Part shown: positions 1 through 8,700 of the stretch, one piece after another
How the letters are laid out: each line of letters starts with the position of its first letter
Numbering within the stretch: position 1 is the first letter of the stretch
Assembly: GCA_947626795.1 (NCBI GenBank)
Contig: CANQTH010000022.1
Location: forward strand, 1 to 36,590
Source of the DNA: an uncultured Lachnospiraceae bacterium
Lineage (GTDB): Bacteria; Bacillota; Clostridia; Lachnospirales; Lachnospiraceae
Direction: 5' to 3'
Length of the DNA: 36,590 nt
Translations under genes and position numbers: made by a program
Notes under the pieces: generated by a model
Seen by the model: the letters and a program-made list of their open reading frames with translations, nothing else
Database searches by the model: none
What the model was told of the DNA's origin: nothing

Positions 1-662
1 AGAAGTCCCAGTGGATCTTCGGCGGCGACGGATGGGCGTATGACATCGGCTTCGGCGGCGTTGACCATGTATTGGCGAGCGGCCAGGATATCAACATCAT
101 GGTATTCGATACCGAGGTATATTCCAACACGGGCGGCCAGTCTTCCAAGGCTACCCCGGTAGGCGCGATCGCGCAGTTCGCGGCAGGCGGCAAGGAAGTA
201 AAGAAGAAAGACCTGGCTTCCATCGCGATGAGCTATGGCTATGTCTATGTCGCTCAGATCGCAATGGGCGCGGATTACAACCAGTGCATCAAGGCGATCG
301 CGGAAGCGGAAGCATATCCGGGACCGTCGCTCATCATCGCATACGCTCCGTGCATCAACCACGGCATCAAGGTTGGCATGAGCAAGGCGCAGACAGAAGA
401 GAAGAAAGCCGTTGAGACAGGCTATTGGCACACCTTCCGTTACAACCCGGCGTTGAAGAAGGAAGGCAAGGCGGCATTCTCCCTGGACAGCAAGGCTCCG
501 ACCGGGGACTACAAGGAATTCCTGAACGGCGAGGTACGTTACAACGCGCTCGCAAGGTTCAATCCGGAGCGCGCGGAAGAGCTGTTCGCGGTTTCTGAGA
601 CGAATGCAAAAGAGCGTTATGAATATCTGAATAAGCTGATCGCTTTGTACGGCGAGAACTAA
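1..662 (+). CDS. nifJ: Pyruvate:ferredoxin (flavodoxin) oxidoreductase, C-terminal part (5' end outside window)
   Basis: This is the 3' end of the gene; the reading frame is open from base 3, so the true start lies upstream of the window. The enzyme oxidises pyruvate to acetyl-CoA and CO2 with reduction of ferredoxin or flavodoxin in the cytoplasm of anaerobes. The visible part is the thiamine-diphosphate domain: a GGDGWAYDIGFGG stretch at the very start, then DTEVYSNTGGQSSKATP, then YAPCINHG. These are hallmark motifs of the single-chain clostridial PFOR. The protein ends with LIALYGEN. A repeat element and a large hairpin follow within 160 bp, so the gene probably ends a transcription unit. 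The family assignment is secure; ferredoxin versus flavodoxin as acceptor cannot be told. Confidence 0.95.
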   Translation, partial: KSQWIFGGDGWAYDIGFGGVDHVLASGQDINIMVFDTEVYSNTGGQSSKATPVGAIAQFAAGGKEVKKKDLASIAMSYGYVYVAQIAMGADYNQCIKAIAEAEAYPGPSLIIAYAPCINHGIKVGMSKAQTEEKKAVETGYWHTFRYNPALKKEGKAAFSLDSKAPTGDYKEFLNGEVRYNALARFNPERAEELFAVSETNAKERYEYLNKLIALYGEN

Positions 663-700
663 GAAGGGCAGGATTGCCCGCCGGTCAAGGGGTCACGATA

Positions 701-758
701 GTGGCGGTTCAGCCAGGGCTTTGCGCTTGTTGCAAATTCCGTGAGGCTGAGCGGTTGC
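701..758 (+). repeat. Dispersed intergenic repeat, copy A (diverged)
   Basis: It carries the module GGGCTTTGCGCTTGTTGCAA, followed by a shortened second module (GTGAGGCTGAGCGGTTGC). It is alignable to the copies at 15518 and 34964 but lacks about 13 bases of the second hairpin. It begins 38 bp after the stop of the pyruvate:ferredoxin oxidoreductase gene, in line with the position of most other copies just behind a stop codon. Confidence 0.6.
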
Positions 759-760
759 GA

Positions 761-817
761 ACGATAGGGGGCTGCCGTCCCGCAGATCAAGGTCTGTGGG
801 GCGGCAGCCTTTATCGT
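761..817 (+). terminator. Long hairpin after the PFOR gene, probable terminator
   Basis: The arms at 770-786 (GGCTGCCGTCCCGCAGA) and 793-809 (TCTGTGGGGCGGCAGCC) pair over 17 positions with two G-U pairs and a 6-nt loop. An outer stem ACGATA (761-766) with TATCGT (812-817) extends it. The T tract is short (TTTAT), so termination efficiency is uncertain. The rest of 663-933 holds repeat copy A and no credible gene. Confidence 0.6.
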
Positions 818-933
818 GAGGGAAAGTTGTCTCATGGGAATGAGGGAGGGGATCACGTGCAACGGTTTGGGCAATGCGGGACGCTTTTTGAGAGAAGCCA
901 TTCAGAAGCAAAGGATAGGGAGGATGTGGGAAC

Positions 934-1641
934 ATGGGAAGGGAAGAGAAATATGGGTATGCGAGGGTATCGACACGGGAGCAAAATCTGGGCAGGCAGA
1001 TCGAAGCGTTATTAGGGGAAGGCGTGCCGGGAAACAGGATATATGTTGACAAGTTATCGGGCAAAGATTTTGAACGTCCGCAGTATCAGCGCATGATACG
1101 CCATTTGAGGAAAGGCGCGGTGCTGTATGTCAAATCCATTGACAGGCTGGGAAGGAATTATGCGGACTTGAATGAGCAATGGCGGGTCATCACAAAAGAG
1201 AGGGGAGCGGATATCGTGGTATTAGATATGCCGATTTTGGATACGCGCAGGGAAAAGAGCTTGATCGGGACATTGATCAGCGACATTGTCTTGGCGTTGT
1301 TGAGCTATGTGGCGGAAAATGAGAGGGCAGCGATCCGGCAGCGTCAGGCGGAAGGGATCGCACTGGCGCAGGAAAAAGGAATAAGGTTTGGCAGGCCGCC
1401 GCGTCCGATTCCGGATAATTTTTGTGAGGTTCACAGGGCTTGGCGGGAAGGAGGGATGACAATGGTGGAGGCGGCCGCGGCGTGTGGGATGCCGCCAAAG
1501 ACATTTTATGGGAAAGCGGTAAAGATGGAACGGGAACGCATGGAATTATGGAATGGCGAGGGGAAGGAACGGGACGGCGGAAATCAGTTGGATCCTGAGG
1601 AATGGGCAGGAACGCCTGAGAGCTTAGGCCATTGCCCATAG
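934..1641 (+). CDS. Serine recombinase of the resolvase/invertase family
   Basis: A 235-aa small serine recombinase. The N-terminal catalytic domain has YARVSTREQN with the nucleophile at Ser13, then KSIDRLGRNY and the E-helix region ending RQRQAEGIALAQEKG. A GRPP hinge leads to a C-terminal helix-turn-helix (residues about 175-205, MTMVEAAAACGMPPKTFY). This is the architecture of Tn3-type resolvases and Hin-type invertases, which cut at short palindromic sites and either resolve or invert DNA. The start ATG has GGGAGG about 10 bp upstream. No transposase gene lies beside it. It is followed at once by a spacer with three inverted repeats and then by a flagellin gene, so a switch or resolution function at that spacer is plausible but is inference. 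Resolvase and invertase cannot be separated by eye. Confidence 0.9.
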   Translation: MGREEKYGYARVSTREQNLGRQIEALLGEGVPGNRIYVDKLSGKDFERPQYQRMIRHLRKGAVLYVKSIDRLGRNYADLNEQWRVITKERGADIVVLDMPILDTRREKSLIGTLISDIVLALLSYVAENERAAIRQRQAEGIALAQEKGIRFGRPPRPIPDNFCEVHRAWREGGMTMVEAAAACGMPPKTFYGKAVKMERERMELWNGEGKERDGGNQLDPEEWAGTPESLGHCP

Positions 1642-1649
1642 AATAAAAA

Positions 1650-1677
1650 AATCTGAAAAAGTATACTTTTCCAGATT
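1650..1677. repeat. 28-bp near-perfect palindrome, candidate recombinase site I
   Basis: The left half AATCTGAAAAAGTA and the right half TACTTTTCCAGATT are reverse complements apart from one symmetrical mismatch. The central dinucleotide is AT. It begins 8 bp after the recombinase stop codon. A near-copy lies at 1779-1802, so it looks like a binding site for a dimeric protein rather than a terminator. Confidence 0.7.
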
Positions 1678-1713
1678 GTGCAAAATGAACGGTCCATAAA
1701 TACATTTCTATAT

Positions 1714-1750
1714 GAATCTGTTGATTATATCGTCAAAGTATATGAGATTC
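1714..1750. repeat. Widely spaced inverted repeat, candidate site II
   Basis: The arms GAATCT (1714-1719) and AGATTC (1745-1750) carry the same outer motif (AATCT/AGATT) as the palindromes on either side but are 25 bp apart. A longer middle site flanked by two shorter ones is the layout known for Tn3/gamma-delta res sites. The match is short and could be chance. Confidence 0.4.
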
Positions 1751-1778
1751 TTTATACATAACCACGAAAAAAATTTTT

Positions 1779-1802
1779 TCTGAAAAAGTATACATTTTCA
1801 GA
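1779..1802. repeat. 24-bp near-perfect palindrome, candidate site III
   Basis: TCTGAAAAAGTA followed by TACATTTTCAGA is symmetric except for one mismatched pair and is nearly identical to the palindrome at 1650-1677. Its centre is 127 bp from that of the first. It ends 36 bp before the flagellin start, so a protein bound here could also affect flagellin expression. Confidence 0.7.
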
Positions 1803-1838
1803 TTTTAGCGGGAAAGCGGTTAGAAAGAGGGGATAGGA

Positions 1839-4800
1839 ATGCAAGTACAAGCAATAGCCCACAATCTGGCCTCGCAATTTACGAGCCGCCAATTAAATAT
1901 TAATACGACGCAAAAGCGAAAATCGGCCGAAAAGCTGTCGTCTGGATATAGGATCAACCGAAGCGCGGATGACGCTGCAGGTTTGAAGATCTCAGAAAAG
2001 ATGCGGAGTCAGATCCGGGGGCTAAAGAGAGGAAAGCAGAACACCCAGGAAGGCATTTCATGGCTGCAGACGGCGGACGGGGCGATGGATCAGATCGCGG
2101 ATATTATGCAGCGGATCCGGGAACTGGCGGTGCAGGCATCCAATGACACTTATTTGGAAGAAGATAAGTTCGCGATCAATGAGGAGATCAAGGCTCTGAA
2201 ATTGGAGATCAACCGGATCGCATTGGGAACGGAGTTTAATAAAGAGCCGATTTTTGACAATTCCTATGTGACAATGGACATATCGGGAACGCCGCAAGAT
2301 CTGGAGGTTTTTGATGCGTCCTACGATGATGTGACAGGGGATGTAAGCTGGGGAGGCTTTTTGTTCCATGGGGAGCGTATCCCGTGGGATACCGTAAGCC
2401 CGGGGATGGTTCAAGTGGATGCGGCAACCGGGAAGCAGGTATTTGTGGGCGGGGAATATAGCTATACCGATGCGGCGACTGGCTGCAAGTTCAATATTTC
2501 CTGCAAGAGCGGGGAAGAGCCGCCGAAAATTACCAGAAGCCTGGAATTATCGGCGGATAGCAGCGGCGTCCATATTGACGGGACAGTGATCCCATGGTCG
2601 AAGGTTTATGATGAGGATGACGCGGCGGCTTCCGCGGGCGCGCATGGCGGCGCATGGTGGATGGAATATGAAGGCGCGACGGTGGCGTTTTTTGTTGGGC
2701 AAGAGGTGGATACTGTTTCTGACTTGGCCAGCGCGATCAATTCTTGCCACAATGGGAAAGTGACATATACCTGGAAGACGGAATTTGCCGGGACATCGGA
2801 GGAAACGGCGGTCGATGCTTCTTTGGTAAAGGACATCCGCATATCAAACGCGGTCGCGAAGAAGCTGGAAAAATCAGATGATTTTAAGTATGTCGTGCGA
2901 GCGGGAGATGGGAAGAACGGTAGCAAGGACGGGATCTGGCTGGAGGATAAAGATGGGAATGAGGTAAACGGCTCGTTTCGGTCGTGGGCGGAGATGAACA
3001 TTTCTTCCTGGATGGAAGGAAATGACATTCAGTCAAGCCTTACCTATACTTACAGCGATACGGAGGGAACGGAAGACACATATCTGGCGTTTGATTTTAT
3101 GCTGTCCGACGTCACAAGCAAAGATTCTGTCATTGACGGTCTGGATGGGATGGAGATCAGCGGAAAGAACATAAAAACGAATTATGATACAAATCTTGAT
3201 ATTCCGCTGAACGGCAATGTGGTAAAAGCAGAATTGAAGAGCAGCAATTACGTCCGGTACGAGGAAGAACGGGGCCTTGGCAGGGATTTTGACGCGCAAA
3301 GCCAGGAACGCGTGGGAGATTCGGATGTTTTGTATGACGAGGTCACAGGCGAGGCTCTGCTGGAGTACAAAGATCCGGATGGGAATACCGCCCTTTCTTA
3401 TTCCGGGAATGTCGAGCGGATGCAGAAGGATCTGGAGGGAGATATCAATACATATTTGCAGTATGTATTGCGCAGGAAGCGCGACATCGCGCTTGCAGGC
3501 GGCGATCCGCAAAAGGAAGAGCTTGGCTCGGGAAGCCTTACGGATTTACTTGGGGAAGATAAGATCACCACTTCCGGTTATTTTGATGGGAAGGTGACGA
3601 TCGACGAGCATAATATGGCGCTGACGGATGGGGAAAGCAGTTATTACCCGGGGAAAGACGGGATGGATTATATCAGTGCGTTTGTGGATTTTTCTGGCCT
3701 TGGAAGCGAATATACGCTGGACGACCTGATTGGCCTTGGCTTTAATTCGACGTGCAAGACTTGCGACAACCATTATAGCATCATTTTTATGGATGGAGCT
3801 TCCGGAAGCACGTCTGCGGGAGGCTTCGAATATAATTTTAAGAACCAGGGGCGTGATTACGCCCTTCAGATCGATATCGGATCTTTGAAAGCAAATGGCG
3901 TCGTGACAGGGGCGGATTTGGCGAAAGCAATCGTGGACATTACGGCGGAATGCTATGATTTTCATTATACGCAGTATGCGGCGGACAATAGCGGGAAACT
4001 GTATGTCTATGACGACAGGGAGGATGAAAGCGGGGCGAGAAACGCTACGTTTGATACGGCTCCATTTAATGCGATCGATACGGATGAGCTGCATCTTTCT
4101 TTGGAATCTGCAGACGGGAGAAGGATGGATTTAAGCTATACGTATGATTTTGGGGATGTGGCGGATTGCGTGCAGGTAAACATGGCCGCGGATGCGAATG
4201 GGGAATACGTAAGACTGGCGGATGGGTCGTATGAGGCGTACGATAGCCAGAAACATGGCGGGTTGGATCGTTATACGATGGAGATCGCATACAAAAACAA
4301 GTCTGATGGGTCGGACGCGGCAGATCTGGCGGGCGTCATGGAAGATTATGTGCGGCAGGCGATGGACGATACGCTTGGAAATTCCAATATCCATCTGGAT
4401 GCAACGGATTACACATACCTGGACATTGACGGGCAGGAGAACCATAATGTGGCGGTACGCGCGGAATTTGAGTCCCATTTGGAAGAATCTCCATATGATA
4501 ACGGCCTGCATATCCAAAATAGCAGCATTGTATATGATTCTGTGGAAATACCACGGTTTGCGTTAAATACAGTGGTCTTGGGGATGTACCGCGCCGGGGC
4601 AAAAAATTATGAGCAGGCGCAGGCGACCATTGGATATATGGATCATGCGTTAGGGGTGCTGTCAGGGAGGAGAACTTTGTACGGCGCATGGCAGAACCGA
4701 TTAGAGCATATTTGCTCCGTCAGCGAGATCACGGAAGAAAATACGCAGGCGGCGGAATCCCGTATCCGTGACACGGACATGGCGGAGGAAACCGTGAATT

Positions 4801-4898
4801 TTTCAAAGCACAACATTTTAGAGCAGAGCGGACAAGCAATCTTGTCGCAGGCAAATCAGAAGATGGAGGGCGTCCTGGCGCTGTTAGGGGGGATTTAA
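1839..4898 (+). CDS. Very large flagellin (1019 aa) with an extended variable region
   Basis: Flagellin forms the flagellar filament after export through the flagellar type III apparatus. The N-terminal D0/D1 region (about residues 1-145) has SAEKLSSGYRINRSADDAAG and IRELAVQASNDT. The C-terminal D1/D0 region (about 920-1019) has RIRDTDMAEETVNFSK and ends ILSQANQKMEGVLALLGGI. Flagellins are commonly 270-550 aa; here about 770 residues of variable surface region lie between the conserved ends. I count eight cysteines, including TCKTC, which is unusual because flagellins generally have few or none. No HExxH motif was seen, so a flagellinolysin is not supported. No fliS, csrA, fliD or other flagellar gene is nearby. 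The start has an AGAGGGGA ribosome site. No convincing sigma-28 promoter was found upstream. Confidence 0.92.
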   Translation: MQVQAIAHNLASQFTSRQLNINTTQKRKSAEKLSSGYRINRSADDAAGLKISEKMRSQIRGLKRGKQNTQEGISWLQTADGAMDQIADIMQRIRELAVQASNDTYLEEDKFAINEEIKALKLEINRIALGTEFNKEPIFDNSYVTMDISGTPQDLEVFDASYDDVTGDVSWGGFLFHGERIPWDTVSPGMVQVDAATGKQVFVGGEYSYTDAATGCKFNISCKSGEEPPKITRSLELSADSSGVHIDGTVIPWSKVYDEDDAAASAGAHGGAWWMEYEGATVAFFVGQEVDTVSDLASAINSCHNGKVTYTWKTEFAGTSEETAVDASLVKDIRISNAVAKKLEKSDDFKYVVRAGDGKNGSKDGIWLEDKDGNEVNGSFRSWAEMNISSWMEGNDIQSSLTYTYSDTEGTEDTYLAFDFMLSDVTSKDSVIDGLDGMEISGKNIKTNYDTNLDIPLNGNVVKAELKSSNYVRYEEERGLGRDFDAQSQERVGDSDVLYDEVTGEALLEYKDPDGNTALSYSGNVERMQKDLEGDINTYLQYVLRRKRDIALAGGDPQKEELGSGSLTDLLGEDKITTSGYFDGKVTIDEHNMALTDGESSYYPGKDGMDYISAFVDFSGLGSEYTLDDLIGLGFNSTCKTCDNHYSIIFMDGASGSTSAGGFEYNFKNQGRDYALQIDIGSLKANGVVTGADLAKAIVDITAECYDFHYTQYAADNSGKLYVYDDREDESGARNATFDTAPFNAIDTDELHLSLESADGRRMDLSYTYDFGDVADCVQVNMAADANGEYVRLADGSYEAYDSQKHGGLDRYTMEIAYKNKSDGSDAADLAGVMEDYVRQAMDDTLGNSNIHLDATDYTYLDIDGQENHNVAVRAEFESHLEESPYDNGLHIQNSSIVYDSVEIPRFALNTVVLGMYRAGAKNYEQAQATIGYMDHALGVLSGRRTLYGAWQNRLEHICSVSEITEENTQAAESRIRDTDMAEETVNFSKHNILEQSGQAILSQANQKMEGVLALLGGI

Positions 4899-4966
4899 GG
4901 AAACCCCGCATTTTTGAACATGCCCTTGCATAAGAATTAATAGAATGCGGAAAAGGGAATGTTCTT

Positions 4967-5599
4967 ATGAAGAAATGGCTGCGCTTATCCTGGCGGCAGG
5001 AACGGATCTTCCAGCATAGGCCCGTGTGGGCAAAGGTCATGAAAGGATGCCTGCTCGGGGCGTTCGTGGCGGGGATCTTCATGGCGAACCTGATGGGAAG
5101 GGACGCCGTTTCCAACGCGGGGATATTGAACGATTATTTTATCGGGAAGTTCCAGTATGGGAAAGTGAACGGGGAAGACCTGTTCTTTTATATCCTGGGC
5201 GAGCGGATGCCGCTGCTGCTCTTGCTTCTTCCCCTGCTCTTTACGTCCGTCGGGCTTCCGTGCGGGATCCTGGCGCTGAGCTGGCAGGGGTTTTCTGTCG
5301 GGTTCATGCTGGCAGCGGGGATAGCGAAATACGGAGTGAAGGGGATGGCACTGGTTCTGGCGGGGCTGTTCCCGCAATACCTGCTGTACTTCCCGGCCTA
5401 TTTTTTTGCCTGCTGCTTTGCCGCGCTCTGGCGTCAGAGGATGCACGGGGAAGGGGCGCTGCGCGGGAAGGAGCGGAAATGCTTTTACGGTGCGGGGGCC
5501 TTGGCGGCGGCCGCGCTGTCTGCGGCTTACCTCGCGGGGATCGTCCTGGAAAGTTATGTGAACCCGGCGATCTTGAAAAGCGTCCTGCGGTTTTTCTAA
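4967..5599 (+). CDS. spoIIM: Stage II sporulation protein M-like membrane protein
   Basis: A 210-aa polytopic membrane protein. In Bacillus, SpoIIM joins SpoIID and SpoIIP in the mother-cell membrane to drive septal peptidoglycan thinning and engulfment. The sequence shows a basic N-terminus (RLSWRQERIFQHRPVWAK), then about five hydrophobic segments: around residues 28-44, 80-97, 100-120, 125-152 and 175-195. The order and length fit the SpoIIM family. Its start lacks a strong ribosome site; the nearest purine run is AAAAGGGAATG. It stands alone between flagellin and the GH51 gene, without spoIID or spoIIP. A sigma-E promoter was not convincingly seen in the 68-bp upstream gap. Confidence 0.85.
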   Translation: MKKWLRLSWRQERIFQHRPVWAKVMKGCLLGAFVAGIFMANLMGRDAVSNAGILNDYFIGKFQYGKVNGEDLFFYILGERMPLLLLLLPLLFTSVGLPCGILALSWQGFSVGFMLAAGIAKYGVKGMALVLAGLFPQYLLYFPAYFFACCFAALWRQRMHGEGALRGKERKCFYGAGALAAAALSAAYLAGIVLESYVNPAILKSVLRFF

Positions 5600-5767
5600 A
5601 GGCGCGCGGCAGTCCCAGTCCCTTAAAATTGTTCTATAATCTTAAAATAGTCTCATTTCGTTTCCATGCGGGGTTTGTTATAATGAAACCATGAGCTTAC
5701 CATGGCAGAGGCCCGTGACGGCGGACGCCGTTACGGCAGCCGGAACAGGCAGGAAGGAGAAAAGGAA
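5600..5767 (+). promoter_or_regulatory. Leader of the GH51 gene with possible -10 boxes
   Basis: Two TATAAT hexamers are present (about 5634-5639 and 5680-5685). Neither has a good -35 hexamer at 17 bp; the second has only TTTCGT. The ribosome site AGGAAGGAGAAAAGGA directly precedes the ATG at 5768. No terminator for spoIIM is visible here. Confidence 0.35.
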
Positions 5768-8700
5768 ATGAGATCAAAGAAACTACGTTGTTTTGCCAGC
5801 GTCCTGCTGGCGGTCGCGATGATCTTTAGTTCGCTGCCCGCATCGCTTCAGGCGAGGGCGGAGGAAAAAGGATCGTCGGGAAGATGGGAGAGCGCGGATG
5901 ACCCGACGCTGCGGGATTATGCCGTGCCTTCCGTAAGTTTTGTCGGCTGGGGACAGGGACCGGACAATTTTGCCGATGAAAACATGGATACTTTTTGGAA
6001 CGGGCATAGTGATGAGGACCTTGCGAGCTACAACCAGTGGATGATGTACGACTGGAGCGAGTTCGGGGAAGCGGAAGTCAGCGGCTCCACGATCCAGTTT
6101 TTTGACGACGGAGGCGGCGTCATGGCGCCGACGGGCATAACCATTGAGTATGACGAGAACGGGGCGTGGAAGGAAGTCACGAAGAAGGGCGACTGGTCTT
6201 TCGCGGCAAATACGGTGAACACGTATGAGTTCGAGCCGGTAACGACCACGAAGATCCGCGTTACGATGGCGCATGCGGTCTCCGGCAGCGAGAAAGTCGC
6301 CGTAGCCGTCAACGACTGGAAGCTGATCGGTGAGGTGCCGGATTCGTTCCCGAAGCCGGAGGCGGTAGAGCCGGAAGCACCGAGCGAGGACTTGAAGCTT
6401 CCGGACGCGGCGGTTTATGCGATCCCAAGCTCGGATTACACTTCCGACTGGGAGAATTTAAACGGCATCAACGACGAGACTTTTAATCCGACGTCTTCCG
6501 ACATGGGGCAGACGGGGCTTGGCTGGGGCAACTGGCCGCAGTCGGCGGGAAGCGAGCATTGGCTGCAGTATGAATGGGACGAGGAGCTGACGACCAAGAC
6601 GTTCCAGGTATATTGGTACGGCAGCGAGTCCGGCATGAAGATCCCCTCCAAGGTGCGCTTTGAGTATCAGGATGCGTCCGGGAGCTGGAAAGAGGCCACG
6701 CTCGTATCGAACAAGAAGAATTTCTCGAAGTACAACCAGTACAACCAGATCACGATCGAGCCTGTCACGACCAAGGCCATCCGGATGTACATGACGGTCG
6801 CGGGCGACAGCAACGGCGTGTACCGCTGGAAGGTATATTCCGACATCAGCGACGAGTTCGTCGTTTCCGCTGCCGGGCAGAGCCTGGAGATCCCGGAAGT
6901 GAAGGAAGGGAAAGTGGCGAGCCGCATCCGCAAGAGCCTGACGCTGCCGAAGACGGCGATGAACGGCAAGGTGAACGTTTCCTGGAAGAGCGGCAATCCA
7001 GACGTGATCTCCGACGACGGGAAGATCACGCCTCCGGCGGAGAATACAAAAGTGAAACTGACGGCGACCTGCACGCTGGCGGGCGACGCCGCGATCTCAA
7101 AGGATAAGGAGATCGAAATCCTCGTGCTGTCCGATAAGGTGACGGAATACGCGATGACGATCGACCAGAAGAATAAGGGCGTGGACATCAGCCAGGAGCT
7201 GTTCGGCGTATTTTATGAGGACATCAACAGCGCGGCGGACGGCGGCCTTTCGACGGAGATGGTGAAGAACAACTCTTTTGAGAATTATCAGAACCTGGAT
7301 TCCGCGACTGCGCCGGAGGTGAAGGGCGACCAGACGTCCTGGCGGCTGCACTGGAAGAGCAGCAACTCCGCAGGTTTCGTTGTGGAGCGGACGGACGGCC
7401 TGAATGAAAATAATAAGAATTACGCCAAGATCACGGGCAGCCAGAAGCTGACGAACCATGGGTTCGTGGAGAAGGCGAAGCTGGATCAGTCCGCGATGGC
7501 GATCACGAAAGACGACACCTATGATTTTTCCATGTTCATGAAAGCGGACAGCGCGTATCCCGGGACCGTGAAGGTTCGGGTTGTGGACGACAGCGGGAAT
7601 GCGCTGACGGACGAAGCGGCTCTGACGCTGAAAAAGGATGGGAAATGGGAAAAGATCTCCGCGTCCTTAAAGGGGACGGAGACGAAACTTGGGACGCTGG
7701 AGCTGAATTTTGAGGGGGCGGGGGCTTCCGACGCGATGTACATCGACATGGTATCCCTGATCCCGACGGACGGCTACGGCTACGGCAACAAGAATTATTC
7801 CTACGGCGCGGGCCTTCGGAAAGACCTCGTGGAGAAGCTGCAGGCACTCAACCCGAGTTTCATCCGCTTCCCTGGCGGCTGCGTCATTGAAGGGAGCTAC
7901 GGGACGGACGGCTATTACAATTGGGAAGATTCCGTCGGCCCGCTGGAAGAAAGACGGGCGATCGGTAGCTACTGGGGGACGCCGGGGCATCCGGTCAATT
8001 ACACGGACAACTACGGCTACATGATGTCTTACCAGTTCGGCTACCATGAGATCCTGACGCTCTGCGAGGATCTGGGCGCGCAGGCGTTCCCGATCTTGAG
8101 CGCGGGCATCTACTGCCAGTTCCGCAATACGGCGGAAGCCGCGACGGGAGATGCGCTCGAACCGTTTGCGAAGCACGCGACCAACCTGATCGACTACTGC
8201 TGGGGCGACCCGGACAGCACGGACGCGACACAGAAATATTGGGCGTCCAAGCGTGTGGAAAACGGGCATGAGGCGACGTTTGACCTGAATTATATCGGGA
8301 TCGGGAATGAGAACTGGGGCGAGACTTACTACAGCAATTACAAGTGGATCAAGGATTATGTGGAAAAATATGTGAAAGAGCATTATCCGGACAAGAAGAT
8401 CACGCTGATCTCCTCGACCGGGCCGTACTACCAGGGAAGCCAGAACACGGAGGCGTGGAACTGGATCAACAGCACGATGCCGGGCGAGACTTTGGTGGAT
8501 GAGCATTATTACATCAATTACGCCGGGGATGCGGGTAACACGCTTTTGACGGACGATTACGCGTACGACCAGTACAAGCGGCTCGCAAACGGCGGGAGCA
8601 ACGTGTTCATTGGCGAATATGCGGGTCACTTGAACAGCACGACGGAGAATGTGCTGGATACGGCGATCAGCGAGGCGGCTTACATGACGGGCATCGAGCG

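Noticed and set aside
1839-4898. Flagellinolysin (flagellin with an internal zinc protease)
   Set aside because: The variable region is long enough, but no HExxH zinc-binding motif is present in the translation.
934-4898. Mobile element or prophage carrying the recombinase and flagellin
   Set aside because: No transposase, integrase, phage gene, terminal inverted repeats or target duplication could be found at the borders.
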